Assembly: GCF_014647435.1 (NCBI RefSeq)
Contig: NZ_BMPE01000001.1
Coordinates: 1,138,382 to 1,202,381 of the forward strand
Length of the DNA: 64,000 nucleotides
Reading direction: 5' to 3'
Origin: Deinococcus radiotolerans
Lineage (GTDB): Bacteria > Deinococcota > Deinococci > Deinococcales > Deinococcaceae
Shown here one piece after another: positions 50,403-63,959 of the stretch (position 1 is its first letter; the number at the start of each line of letters is the position of its first letter). A program made the position numbers and the translations under genes. The notes below the pieces were generated by a model. The model saw only the letters and a list, made by a program, of their open reading frames with translations, had not been told where the DNA came from and did no database searches.

Positions 50403-51155
50403 TCAGAACAGGCTGGGTTGCCGCGCTTCCTCGGGGACCTGGGGGAGCGCTTCGACTTTCACGAACTCCAGCCCGGCCGCCTGCGCGGCCTTCAGCGCCG
50501 GGACGGTGATGTCCGGCGCGGCGAGAATGCCCCGCACCACGGTGCCGGGCACCTGGGTGCGCACGGCGTCCACGTACCGGCCCAGCTGGTGCACGGCGTC
50601 ATGCCCGGCCTTGCCGCGTTTGAGTTCCACGACCACGAAACGGCCCTGCGCGTCCCGCGCATACAGGTCGATGCCGCCCACCCCGACGAGCAGTTCACGG
50701 TCCAGCACGGTCAGGCCCGCCTCGATCAGGTGGGGCGCGCGGGCCAGCGCCTGCTGCATCTGCGCCTCGGTGCCCTGAAGCAGGAACAGCGCCTCGTCCG
50801 CAAGGTTCAGCGCGGTGACCTGCGCGCAGCCGATCACGCGGACCTGCACCACCTCGGCGGGACTGCGGCGCTCGGCGTGCAGGACCACGCAGCCGCCCTC
50901 CAGTTCCGCCGAGAGGTGATCGGTGCGGGGCTGCCAGTTCACGGGCTTCACGCCCCGCGGCCCGTGCACCTGCAGCGACCCGTCCGGCTTGACGAGCAGC
51001 AGGCGGTCTCCGGCCTCGGCCATGCTGGTGGCCCGCCCGGCGTACAGCACCTCGACCTCACCGGCCAGGTGCAGGGTTACGCGGGCGTGCAGGTGGGCGC
51101 GCAGGAATGCCAGCAGGGCTTCAGGGGCAGGGTGGTTCAGGGACTCGATCAGCAT
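50403..51155 (-). CDS. nucS: Mismatch endonuclease NucS (EndoMS)
   Basis: 250 residues. N-terminal DNA-binding/dimerisation half, then a RecB-like nuclease domain with GGIDLYARDAQGRFVVVELK, i.e. the Asp in GIDLY and the E-x-K in VVELKRG, followed by HDAVHQLGRYVDAV. It makes double-strand breaks at mismatches in archaea and actinobacteria. The C-terminus RQPSLF is a clamp-binding motif, so it probably acts with the DnaN sliding clamp. ATG 51155 (MLIESLNHPAPEALLAFL) is the family start. No partner gene is adjacent. Confidence 0.93.
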   Translation of the reverse strand: MLIESLNHPAPEALLAFLRAHLHARVTLHLAGEVEVLYAGRATSMAEAGDRLLLVKPDGSLQVHGPRGVKPVNWQPRTDHLSAELEGGCVVLHAERRSPAEVVQVRVIGCAQVTALNLADEALFLLQGTEAQMQQALARAPHLIEAGLTVLDRELLVGVGGIDLYARDAQGRFVVVELKRGKAGHDAVHQLGRYVDAVRTQVPGTVVRGILAAPDITVPALKAAQAAGLEFVKVEALPQVPEEARQPSLF

Positions 51156-51405
51156 GGTGTGGGGCGCAGGCCGCGCGGCGCAGCATAGTGCGCAGGCCGC
51201 CCCCATGACCAGCGCCCCCGTTCGCCGGTGGCCAGACACAACCAAGTCACAACGGTGAAGGCCGCATGAAGCCCAGCGGTGATCCGAGGAGCGGGCCCCC
51301 GCATAGCCCTGTTCAGCAGGCGTGACCACCACGGAGGCCACGCCGCTTCTGCCGCTGCCTGTCCCGCGATCCGCCGCCCTGAGTTCCGGCCCCGGAGGTC
51401 CCCCC

Positions 51406-52251
51406 ATGAAACACGCCGCCCTGCTGAGCCTCGCCGCCCTGACCCTCGCCTCCTGCGCCATGACCCGCACCCCGGCCGCGCCCGCCGGGCAGGTGGCCTA
51501 CGGCCTGGGCAGCAACACGCTGTACACCTTCGGCCTGGACAACCCTCAGGCCAGCCTGCGCAGCCTGACCATCAACGGGCTGGGCAACGGCGAAACGCTG
51601 GTTGACCTGGACGTCCGCAACACTGACGGGCAGCTGTACGGCGTGACCAGCAGCGGCAAGGTGTACCGGATTGACGCCACGACCGGCTGGACCACCGACG
51701 ACAGCAGCGTCACCCTGAACGGAACGTCGGTCGTGGCCGTGGACTTCAACCCCGCCGCGAACCGCCTGCGCGTGCTCGGCACGGGCGACTTCAACGCGCG
51801 GCACACGCTGGCCGGCGCGCCGGTCCCCGCCACGACCGGCACCACCGCCGACGGTACCTTCGCGTACGCCCCGACCGATGTGAACGCCGGGAAGAACCCC
51901 AACCTGGTCGCGGCGGCGTACACGAACTCATTCAATGACACCGGGAAGGCCAACTCCGGCCAGTCCACCACGCTGTACTCCGTGGACGCCGATCTGGACG
52001 CCCTGATCACGCATCCGGCGGCGGGCGGTCCCACCTTCAACACCCTGCAGACCGTGGGGGCACTGGGCGTGAACGTCACGCCCGGCCGGACCGGACTGGA
52101 CATCGCCGGGGCGAACCTGGCCGTGCTCAGTAGCGCCGGCGCGACGAACACCACGCTGTACACCGTCAACCTGACCAGCGGCCAGGCCACCCAGAAGGGC
52201 ACTGTGAATGTGGCGTTGAGCAGCGTGGCGCTGAAACTCATGACGCCCTGA
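51406..52251 (+). CDS. DUF4394 lipoprotein
   Basis: 281 residues. Lipoprotein signal MKHAALLSLAALTLASC with the lipobox LASC, so it is probably anchored outside the membrane. The DUF4394 domain is repetitive beta: VAYGLGSNTLYTFGLDNP, LVDLDVRNTDGQLYGV, GKVYRIDATTGWT, VAVDFNPAANRLRVLG, TTLYSVDADLDALI. The pattern is that of a propeller-like repeat. ATG 51406 has GGAGGT upstream. Function is unknown. A long GC hairpin follows. Confidence 0.87.
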   Translation: MKHAALLSLAALTLASCAMTRTPAAPAGQVAYGLGSNTLYTFGLDNPQASLRSLTINGLGNGETLVDLDVRNTDGQLYGVTSSGKVYRIDATTGWTTDDSSVTLNGTSVVAVDFNPAANRLRVLGTGDFNARHTLAGAPVPATTGTTADGTFAYAPTDVNAGKNPNLVAAAYTNSFNDTGKANSGQSTTLYSVDADLDALITHPAAGGPTFNTLQTVGALGVNVTPGRTGLDIAGANLAVLSSAGATNTTLYTVNLTSGQATQKGTVNVALSSVALKLMTP

Positions 52252-52266
52252 TTCACTCCCGTCCGG

Positions 52267-52308
52267 GCGCGCGGAGGTCAGCCGAGCAGCAAGCTGGCCT
52301 CCGCGCGC
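52267..52308 (+). terminator. Terminator of the DUF4394 gene
   Basis: GCGCGCGGAGG (52267-52277) and CCTCCGCGCGC (52298-52308) form a perfect 11-bp stem, extended inwards by near-complementary bases. No T tract. Confidence 0.65.
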
Positions 52309-52353
52309 GGCTCACCTGGCGAACGCTGAATGAGAAGTGTCGAAACGTGTGAA

Positions 52354-52368
52354 TTTCGTCATACGAAA
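52354..52368. promoter_or_regulatory. Operator-like palindrome upstream of the metallophosphoesterase gene
   Basis: TTTCGT-CAT-ACGAAA is a perfect 6+3+6 palindrome, and a CGAAA copy lies just ahead at 52341-52345. It is in the 120 nt before the start at 52430. A regulator site is plausible; which protein is unknown. Confidence 0.4.
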
Positions 52369-52429
52369 AGGCGCACACTGAGGGCAGCGCCGGGCCTCCG
52401 GGCCGCGCGGGCGTCCGGGGGTGACAGGC

Positions 52430-53251
52430 ATGCAGGTGATTCAACTCAGTGATCCGCACGTCGATCATCGGTTCCCTCAGAAGGCCGCCGCGTTCGCGCG
52501 GGCGGTCGCGCACGTGAATACCATGCCGGTCCTGCCGGACGCCGTACTGATCACCGGGGACTGCGTGGAGCACGGGCGGCCCGACGAGTACGACCTGTTC
52601 GGAGAGCTGCTGAGCGCGCTGCGCGTCCCGGCCTTCATCGTGCCGGGCAACCACGACCACCGCGAGACGCTGCTCCAGCGGTACCCGCCGCCCACCCCGA
52701 ACCTGCCGGGCTTCATGCAGTACGCCGTGGAGGATTTCCCGCTGCGCCTGATCGGCCTGGACACCCACCGGCCCGGGCAGGCGGGCGGGGCACTGGACCG
52801 CGCGCGGTTGGACTGGCTTGAGGCGCAGCTGCGCGAGGCGCCGGAGCGGCCCACGCTGCTGTTCATGCACCACCCGCCGCTGCACACGGGCCTGACGGTG
52901 ATGGACGGCATGGACCTGCGCGGCCGGGAGGCGCTGTGCGACCTGCTGCTGGAACACCCGCAGGTGCTGCGCGTGGTGGCCGGGCACCTGCACATGAGCG
53001 TCACGGCGGGGTTCGCGCACACGACCGTGATGACCTGCCCCGGCACGGACGCCACCCTGAACCCCGACCTGAACCAGCCCGCGCAGCTGGTCGTGCAGCG
53101 TCAACCGCCCACGTGCCTGCTGCACCACTGGGCGCCCGAGACGGGCCTGAACACCTTCACGCAGGTGATCGCGCCGGCCCCCTGGCACGCCCTGTTCGAC
53201 GGGTCAGCGTGGCATGACTTCGACCGGCCCAACGGCGCACCCGGCTCCTGA
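52430..53251 (+). CDS. CpdA-like metallophosphoesterase
   Basis: 273 residues from ATG 52430 ([20 protein letters not shown]). The class III cyclic-nucleotide phosphodiesterase metal motifs are in order: [38 protein letters not shown] and VAGHLHMS. Likely acts on cyclic nucleotides or related phosphodiesters in the cytosol. A GTG 9 nt upstream is an alternative start. The 5-FCL gene follows on the same strand but has its own -10. Confidence 0.88.
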   Translation: MQVIQLSDPHVDHRFPQKAAAFARAVAHVNTMPVLPDAVLITGDCVEHGRPDEYDLFGELLSALRVPAFIVPGNHDHRETLLQRYPPPTPNLPGFMQYAVEDFPLRLIGLDTHRPGQAGGALDRARLDWLEAQLREAPERPTLLFMHHPPLHTGLTVMDGMDLRGREALCDLLLEHPQVLRVVAGHLHMSVTAGFAHTTVMTCPGTDATLNPDLNQPAQLVVQRQPPTCLLHHWAPETGLNTFTQVIAPAPWHALFDGSAWHDFDRPNGAPGS

Positions 53252-53284
53252 CCGCGGCGGTCACGGGCCCGTCCGGGCCTCTGG

Positions 53285-53290
53285 CATAGT
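53285..53290 (+). promoter_or_regulatory. Leaderless -10 for the 5-FCL gene
   Basis: CATAGT, 7 nt before the GTG at 53298; one base off TANNNT. Confidence 0.5.
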
Positions 53291-53297
53291 GTCGGGC

Positions 53298-53849
53298 GTG
53301 CCTGACGCTCTGTCCCCCGATGCCCCGAAAGACCAGTGGCGCCGCTGGGCGCGCGCCGTGCGGGCCGAGCAGCCGGACGTGTCCACCCCGGTCACGGCCG
53401 CCCTGCAAGCGTTTCTGACTGAGCTGAGCGCGCGGCGGGTCCTGGCCTACCGCGCCCTGAGTGGCGAGCCGGACGTGAGCGCCCTGAGCGGCGACTTCGA
53501 GCTGCTGGCGCCCCGCGCCCGCTTCCGGCCCGAGCCGCGCCTGACGCTGCACCCGTGGGACAGCGCGACGGAACTCAGCCGCTTCGGGGCGCTGCAACCA
53601 CCCGCGGACGCGCCGCAGGTGCCGCTGGACGTGGTGGACGCGATCCTGCTGCCGGGACTGGCCTTTGACCGTGCGGGCGTGCGCCTGGGGTACGGGGGCG
53701 GATTCTACGACCGCCTGCTGCCCGCCTTCCGGGGCGTGACGGTCGGCGTGATCCAGCACGCGCTGCTGGTCCCGGAACTGCCGCGTGAGCCCCACGACCT
53801 GCCGGTGCACTGGCTGGTCACCGAGCGCGGCGCGCAGGCAACCGTGTGA
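53298..53849 (+). CDS. 5-formyltetrahydrofolate cyclo-ligase
   Basis: 183 residues. Converts 5-formyl-THF to 5,10-methenyl-THF with ATP. The basic N-terminal helix ([15 protein letters not shown]) holds the Arg/Lys ATP contacts, and the C-terminal signature [20 protein letters not shown] followed by GGFYDR is intact. Start is GTG 53298 ([16 protein letters not shown] after Met). A longer in-frame start at 53214 is rejected, as it would overlap the upstream gene. Its GTGTGA end overlaps the next start. Useful alongside the gcv genes in folate one-carbon flow. Confidence 0.92.
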   Translation: MPDALSPDAPKDQWRRWARAVRAEQPDVSTPVTAALQAFLTELSARRVLAYRALSGEPDVSALSGDFELLAPRARFRPEPRLTLHPWDSATELSRFGALQPPADAPQVPLDVVDAILLPGLAFDRAGVRLGYGGGFYDRLLPAFRGVTVGVIQHALLVPELPREPHDLPVHWLVTERGAQATV

Positions 53850-54520
53850 ACCTCTTCCTATTCACCGCGGGGGCGACCGTCCTCGCCGGCCTGCTAGACC
53901 GGCCACGTGAACACCAGCTCGCCGAGGCCGCGCTGATCGCTACGCTGGCCACCGAGGTGGCGCGTGACCACGCCGCGCGACCCCCGCGGGACACCCTGAC
54001 GCTGCTGCTGGCCCTGGGCGCGGCAGCGCTGGGCGGCGTGACCATCGCCAGGTCCACTCACCAGCCGCACCCCCGCGGGAATCCCCGCGCGTTCCGGGGC
54101 GGCGCGGCGTGGTACGCGCTGGCCCAGCTGCTGACCGTCACGCTGCTGTGGCGGTGCGGCGCCCGGCCCCACGCGGGCGGGTGGCCTGCCCGCGCCGCCG
54201 GGCTGCTGCTGGGCGCCGGCCTGCTGATCCGGCACGACCCGGCCAGTCTGCCCGTCCTGAGTGGGTACGGGGCGCTGCTGAACGTCATGGCGCTGCTGAC
54301 CGCCGATCCCCGCCTGGCCCACGAGCACCCGGAGGCCGCGCGCCTGCTGCGCCGGGGCGGGTGGCAGTTCGTGGCCTCCGACCTCCTGATCCTGGTGCGG
54401 CGCTCCCTCCTGCGAGGGCGACTGAGCCGCGCGCTGACCGAGGGCCTCATGCTGGCGCTGTACGCCGCTGCTCAGCGGAACCTCACGCAGGGCCTGCTGC
54501 GGCTCACGCGTCGATCCTGA
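53846..54520 (+). CDS. YhhN-like membrane protein
   Basis: 224 residues with about seven hydrophobic segments. The late [20 protein letters not shown] resembles the YhhN (lysoplasmalogenase-type) signature where a Gly/Phe/Ser/Asp run follows a helix, and [17 protein letters not shown] ends the protein. The resemblance is partial and several YhhN residues are missing, so the family is uncertain. Start GTG 53846 overlaps the 5-FCL stop. Its end overlaps the convergent SDR gene by 17 nt. Confidence 0.65.
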   Translation: MNLFLFTAGATVLAGLLDRPREHQLAEAALIATLATEVARDHAARPPRDTLTLLLALGAAALGGVTIARSTHQPHPRGNPRAFRGGAAWYALAQLLTVTLLWRCGARPHAGGWPARAAGLLLGAGLLIRHDPASLPVLSGYGALLNVMALLTADPRLAHEHPEAARLLRRGGWQFVASDLLILVRRSLLRGRLSRALTEGLMLALYAAAQRNLTQGLLRLTRRS

Positions 54521-55136
54521 GTTCCGCCTGCGCCTCGCCCGCACGGTCCGTGACGAGGGCGCGCGCCACCGCGTCTGCCGCCAGCGCGCCGCGCGGCACG
54601 CGCCCCACCTGCGCCCACAGGCCCGTCTCCACTGCGGGCGGCAGCACCAGCGTGAGGCCCACGCCCCGGTGCTCCAGCCGCGCGACCTCCGCCGCGCGCG
54701 CCAGCGCCGCCTTGCTCGCCGCGTACTGACTGAATCCTCGCGCGGTCACCAGTTCCGGCCGCGCGCCCAGCAGGTACACCCGTCCGCCCGGCGCGAGCCG
54801 CCCCAGCCCATATTTCAGCGTCCACAGCGCCCCGAAGTAATTCGCGTTCCACACCGCGCGGACGTGCGTGGGGTCCGCGTCCCGCAGCGGTTCCGGATGG
54901 GCCGCGCCCGCCGCGTACACCAGGGTGTCCAGCTCCGGGGCGGCGTCCAGCAGCGTGCGGACGTGACTCTCAAAACCCACATCCGCCGCACGACCGACCG
55001 CGCCCAATTCAGCCGCCAGGGCGGCCAGTCGCGCCTCGTTGCGCCCGGAGAGGGTCAGCGTGTGCCCTGCGGCCGCAAAGGCCCGCGCCGTCGCCGCGCC
55101 GATCCCGCCCGTCGCGCCCAGAATCAGGGTGTGCAT
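54504..55136 (-). CDS. Short-chain dehydrogenase (small form)
   Basis: 210 residues from ATG 55136. The cofactor motif is [18 protein letters not shown]. The [11 protein letters not shown] segment suggests NADP(H), [12 protein letters not shown] replaces the usual NNAG, and [16 protein letters not shown] carries YxxxK. The catalytic Ser is not clear ([19 protein letters not shown]), so activity may be altered. The substrate is unknown. It converges on the YhhN-like gene, with 3' ends overlapping by 17 nt. Confidence 0.82.
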   Translation of the reverse strand: MHTLILGATGGIGAATARAFAAAGHTLTLSGRNEARLAALAAELGAVGRAADVGFESHVRTLLDAAPELDTLVYAAGAAHPEPLRDADPTHVRAVWNANYFGALWTLKYGLGRLAPGGRVYLLGARPELVTARGFSQYAASKAALARAAEVARLEHRGVGLTLVLPPAVETGLWAQVGRVPRGALAADAVARALVTDRAGEAQAELRIDA

Positions 55137-55207
55137 GCCGGTAGTAAGCGACGCCCAGCGCGCCGGGACCGTCGGCTGGAACACCGAATCAACCTGGCAG
55201 CCGTCCT

Positions 55208-55660
55208 TCAGCTGGGCGACAGGTGATCCCGGATGGCCCGCGCCTGCGCCTCGAATCCCGCCTGCACCCACCGTACGGGCACGAAGGCGGCCGCCGGACC
55301 GTGGAAGACCTCCTTGGTGGCATAGGCCGTGTCGCCGTTCGGCAGTTGCCGGAGCGTCTGCACCCGCTCCGACCTCAGGAGGCCCCAGCGGGCCAGTGGG
55401 CTGTCGTACCGCCACGCGACGAGCGCTGCGCCGTCAGCGGGAGGCTGCACGCGCGTGACCTGCTCATCGGAATACATGAACCGGCCCCCAGGCCAGGGGA
55501 GCTTGAAGCGCATCCGCACGCCCTCGGCCGCGCGGCTGGCACCCGTGACCTCCACCACGAACGGATTCCAGCGTCCGTAGGCACTGAAATCCACCAGCAG
55601 CTCGAAGGCCCGCTCCAGGGGGGCCTGCACGGTGATCTCGGCACGGGCGACACGGGGCAT
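55208..55660 (-). CDS. SRPBCC-fold protein
   Basis: 150 residues. [20 protein letters not shown] opens the fold, [36 protein letters not shown] and [20 protein letters not shown] complete it. Polyketide cyclase/dehydrase-like; ligand unknown. The start ATG at 55660 has TAGACT 5 nt upstream. It is separate from the SDR gene by 71 nt on the same strand and could be cotranscribed with it. Confidence 0.85.
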   Translation of the reverse strand: MPRVARAEITVQAPLERAFELLVDFSAYGRWNPFVVEVTGASRAAEGVRMRFKLPWPGGRFMYSDEQVTRVQPPADGAALVAWRYDSPLARWGLLRSERVQTLRQLPNGDTAYATKEVFHGPAAAFVPVRWVQAGFEAQARAIRDHLSPS

Positions 55661-55665
55661 GAGCG

Positions 55666-55671
55666 AGTCTA
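55666..55671 (-). promoter_or_regulatory. Possible leaderless -10 for the second SRPBCC gene
   Basis: TAGACT on the minus strand, 5 nt before the ATG at 55660. Confidence 0.5.
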
Positions 55672-55813
55672 CCGGGTGGTGCCGCCCCGTGGCACCTCAG
55701 CAGGCCCCACGCCGACGGTGAGCCACACCTTGTCCGTTCGGAGCGAGCAGTAGACATTGGCCACTGAACCAGGACGGACCGCGCTGTTCAGATCGAGTGA
55801 ACCCGCATCAGCC

Positions 55814-56981
<1,168 letters not shown>

Positions 56982-57135
56982 GGGATGGACCGCCTGACGG
57001 GAACTGACGGGCCGGTCACCGGGCTGGCCCAGCTCAGTTTTTTATCCTGTGGAACGCCATTTTTCATAGATTTCACAGCTCAGCGTACACCCCCCAGGCG
57101 TCCAGACGGCCCGGACGCTCCGGGGGTGGGTCGGC

Positions 57136-57141
57136 TACAGT
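57136..57141 (+). promoter_or_regulatory. Leaderless -10 for the gcv operon
   Basis: TACAGT, 7 nt before the GTG of gcvT; leaves no room for a transcribed riboswitch. Confidence 0.7.
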
Positions 57142-57148
57142 TTCAGGT

Positions 57149-58219
<1,071 letters not shown>

Positions 58220-58278
58220 CCCGCCGCCCACGTAGGCCCGCACACACCCCCCGCGCCTGAAACCCGGAGAATACGACC

Positions 58279-58641
58279 ATGACCACCACCCCCACCGAAC
58301 TGAAGTACGCCGCCTCCCACGAATGGCTCGCCGCTGATGGCACCGTCGGCATCACCGACTTCGCGCAGGAGCAGCTGGGCGACGTCGTGTACGTCGAACT
58401 GCCCGAAGTGGGCCGCGTCGTCGAGGCCGGCGAGACCATCGCCGTCGTCGAGAGCGTCAAGACCGCCTCTGACATCTACGCGCCCGCCAGCGGCACCATC
58501 GTCGCCGTGAACGACGCCCTGAGCGGCACCCCCGAACTCGTGAACAGCGCCCCCTACGAGGGCGGCTGGCTGTTCAAACTCGACGTGACCGGCGAGGGCG
58601 ACCTGATGGACGCCGCCGCGTACGAAGCCGCGAACAACTGA
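58279..58641 (+). CDS. gcvH: Glycine cleavage system H protein (lipoyl carrier)
   Basis: 120 residues. Lipoyl Lys61 lies in [19 protein letters not shown]. The surrounding [12 protein letters not shown] start and [10 protein letters not shown] are conserved. It shuttles the aminomethyl group between GcvP and GcvT. Ribosome site GGAGA precedes the ATG. Separated from gcvP by a 190-nt spacer containing a REP-like repeat. Confidence 0.97.
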   Translation: MTTTPTELKYAASHEWLAADGTVGITDFAQEQLGDVVYVELPEVGRVVEAGETIAVVESVKTASDIYAPASGTIVAVNDALSGTPELVNSAPYEGGWLFKLDVTGEGDLMDAAAYEAANN

Positions 58642-58674
58642 CCTGAACGGGTGACCGGGAGCGCCACTCGGTGG

Positions 58675-58789
58675 CCCCCTCACCCCCAGCCCCTCTCTGC
58701 TTCGCAGCTCGTTGAGTCCCACAGGGGGAGAGGGGGTTCAACATTCTTTTTCTCCCTCTCCCCCTTTGGGAGAGGGCCGGGGTGAGGGG
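58675..58789. repeat. REP-like inverted repeat between gcvH and gcvP
   Basis: Outer arms CCCCTCACCCCCAGCCCCTC and its near-complement GAGGGCCGGGGTGAGGGG enclose an inner pair (GGGGGAGAGGG with CCCTCTCCCCC). The wording of the outer arm is like widespread extragenic repeats of bacterial genomes. Transcribed with the operon it would form a strong hairpin that may protect or trim the gcvT-gcvH message. Confidence 0.7.
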
Positions 58790-58830
58790 ACGTGTGACCC
58801 GCTTCACCGCCCCACCCCCAGGAGTACTTC

Positions 58831-61707
<2,877 letters not shown>

Positions 61708-61730
61708 TCTCGTAATCTCGCCAGAAAACA

Positions 61731-61768
61731 AGATTAGGGTCAGATATTGCAATATCTGACCCTAATCT
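61731..61768. terminator. Perfect 38-bp palindrome at the edge of the A+T-rich island
   Basis: Two 19-bp arms, AGATTAGGGTCAGATATTG and its exact reverse complement, join without a loop. It lies 23 nt after the gcvP stop and 9 nt past the stop of the convergent island gene, so it can serve as terminator for both. It is also the exact place where base composition changes. Confidence 0.7.
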
Positions 61769-61777
61769 ACTTATAAA

Positions 61778-63766
61778 TTATATTTTAGACATCTTATCTT
61801 CTATCCAATCCAATTCACGTCTATAAAGCGCAATAGAATATATATCTAAAGGCTTAGCATGAGCATATGGCCTATCATTAAGAGTTTCAAAGGCGGATTT
61901 TAATTTTGACTGATCGGAAAATATAAATTCAAAAATTGACCACTCCTTACATATAATGTTTTTTAGCTCTATCCAGTAAAGTTTATCCATCAGTGCCTCT
62001 TTACTATATGCCGCAAGCTGCTTTCTCCTATCTTGAGAAAGGCAGCTCTTAATCCGATCGTCGGTAGTCTGCGATTTATCTTTTAGATAGCTAGCTCTTA
62101 TAAAATTTAATATGAGTGAGCGCAAATTTGACTCAAGAATATTCATTCTCCGAGATAACAGTGCTAGTTCTTCAGCCCACTCTCCGAATTGAGCTTCATT
62201 CTTAGGGGTAACTATACCATCCGATTCAAATGTATTTTTATTTTTAAAGTAGTCTTGGATGGCATTTTCAAAGAGTGCACCCGAAAAAGAGTATTTTCCT
62301 GACTGCCTCTTCAATATACCGTATCTATGAAGCGTAAGTTCTTCGGAAGAGAGAATTTTGTGTCCAGATAAGAATTTTTCGCTAGCCAATTTGGTAGCCG
62401 GATCAACCCTAAAGAGATGTTTGATGGCAACAGATGAAGTTAGTATTCCATCCTCTTCTATATATGTCGCTAGTAGAACTTTTGCCTCTTCTTGCGAAAG
62501 ATTATAAGGTTTGTCGCTATCAAGCAATTTCTGATGTATATATGAACCAGCTTTTCGCATCCAAAACGGAATATATCCACACTCTTTTGCGATCATCTCA
62601 GGAACAGATTCACCAAATCTAATACCACATAATAATCCTAATTCTCTTATCATAGACACGCTTGCGTTTTCCGAAAGTGGGGTTAGATAATTTTCTGGAA
62701 TAAAAGAAAGGGCTGCGTTTTCCACACCTGATATAGATTCCTCTCTAAACCAAAAGCCAGATACACCACAAACAACCAATGAGACAATCTTACCCTGACG
62801 CTTCAGGTCTTGAAAAATGCTCCTAAAATTACGCCAAAACGGATTAAAATTTTTATTCCAAGAATTATTTGTTGGACTGCTAGGAGTTATATAGTCTATC
62901 TCATCAAATATAAATACGATACTCTTTGAACAGGCGATAATTTGCTTCAACAAGTTTTCAGACGCCGTTACAATATCAGGATTTCTATTCTTCGGTATAG
63001 ATGGAGAAACATATGTTCTACTACCTGAATTTTGGATTGCTTCAGCGAGAGAGTTCATGAGTCCGGCATCATCACACATTGACACGGCATCTCTAGAACA
63101 ATCGATCATAATGATTAATAAGTTGTCATGACTGGATAAATCATCTTTAATTCTATGTATCAATGATGTCTTGCCTATTTTTCTTATCCCTAAAAAGCTT
63201 TTTATTTCCCCTCTCACTATCTGCCTCGATATCTCCAAAGCCTCGTTTTTTCTACCAAAAAAACGGCCTTCTTCCGATACAGGGCCAGATACGTCGAATG
63301 GGTCGAATGAATAGAATTCATCAATTAAGTTCTTTTCAAATTCATTGATTTTTCCCAGCCTTTCATTAATGTAAATTGGAATAATCGATATTCCAGCCTC
63401 CCTACCCCATAATCTGAGTTTGGTATTCCCGGCAGGATCAGAGTGGATTATAACTACAGTATTAGACTCAACTCTACCCTCTAGTAATTCTATAATTTTT
63501 TTGGCGGCTTCAATTGTTCTGGGCTGCTGTTCAACGAATGAGGTCATTAAAACAAGAAGCTCTCGATTTACTCCAAAAGTTTCCCTAATTCTTTTTATTG
63601 GCTTTGAAATTGCAAAAGAATATAATCCCTTCTCATGTACATAATATTCGGGATTTCTAGTGATATCCATAACCCCATCAACGGAGCTTAGAAATGATTG
63701 ACAGAGACTATCTATTAATCCTTTAGCCTGAGAATTCAGTAATCTATCAGGAATACCGATTGACAT
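61778..63766 (-). CDS. STAND-like ATPase with possible HEPN domain (probable defence gene)
   Basis: 662 residues in markedly A+T-rich sequence. The N-terminal 160 residues form an unidentified alpha/beta domain (GVNRELLVLMTSF, VVIIHSDPAGNTKLRLWG). FFGR at 169-172 begins the NTPase: Walker A GIRKIGKTS (193-201) and Walker B IVFIFDEID (283-291), then a likely winged-helix region at about 430-510. The last 130 residues are helical with ILESNLRSLI and, at 631-636, DRPYAH, an R-x3-H like the HEPN RNase motif but one residue short. The order sensor-NTPase-effector resembles anti-phage STAND proteins. Strong ribosome site GGAGG. The function is inferred; it could also be a non-defence regulator. Confidence 0.75.
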   Translation of the reverse strand: MSIGIPDRLLNSQAKGLIDSLCQSFLSSVDGVMDITRNPEYYVHEKGLYSFAISKPIKRIRETFGVNRELLVLMTSFVEQQPRTIEAAKKIIELLEGRVESNTVVIIHSDPAGNTKLRLWGREAGISIIPIYINERLGKINEFEKNLIDEFYSFDPFDVSGPVSEEGRFFGRKNEALEISRQIVRGEIKSFLGIRKIGKTSLIHRIKDDLSSHDNLLIIMIDCSRDAVSMCDDAGLMNSLAEAIQNSGSRTYVSPSIPKNRNPDIVTASENLLKQIIACSKSIVFIFDEIDYITPSSPTNNSWNKNFNPFWRNFRSIFQDLKRQGKIVSLVVCGVSGFWFREESISGVENAALSFIPENYLTPLSENASVSMIRELGLLCGIRFGESVPEMIAKECGYIPFWMRKAGSYIHQKLLDSDKPYNLSQEEAKVLLATYIEEDGILTSSVAIKHLFRVDPATKLASEKFLSGHKILSSEELTLHRYGILKRQSGKYSFSGALFENAIQDYFKNKNTFESDGIVTPKNEAQFGEWAEELALLSRRMNILESNLRSLILNFIRASYLKDKSQTTDDRIKSCLSQDRRKQLAAYSKEALMDKLYWIELKNIICKEWSIFEFIFSDQSKLKSAFETLNDRPYAHAKPLDIYSIALYRRELDWIEDKMSKI

Positions 63767-63807
63767 TGCTCAAACCTCCGTTTTTATTTCGCAAGATTTT
63801 CACCCCC

Positions 63808-63837
63808 ATAATAAACCCAAATTCCGGGACAAGTCAG
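63808..63837 (-). promoter_or_regulatory. Promoter of the STAND-like ATPase gene
   Basis: On the minus strand CTGACT (63837-63832) and TATTAT (63813-63808) are 18 nt apart, about 45 nt above the ATG. A conventional leadered promoter that does not follow the TANNNT-ATG style of most host genes in this window. Confidence 0.5.
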
Positions 63838-63959
63838 ATCGTTTGAGAAAAAATTACTCATATCAACCGCGCCTATTCCACCAAAGTGGGCAGTTCGGCG
63901 GCGTAGTGCGCAAGTTACATGCGTTAAGGGCCGCCCCTGACTACCCTTCAAAACGGGAC

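Noticed and set aside
56982..57148. Glycine riboswitch before gcvT
   Set aside because: The -10 hexamer is 7 nt from the gcvT start, so no leader would be transcribed, and the conserved aptamer elements are not seen.
61731..61768. Insertion-sequence end
   Set aside because: A transposase gene is missing, there is no matching inverted copy at the other side of the island within the window, and no target duplication is visible.
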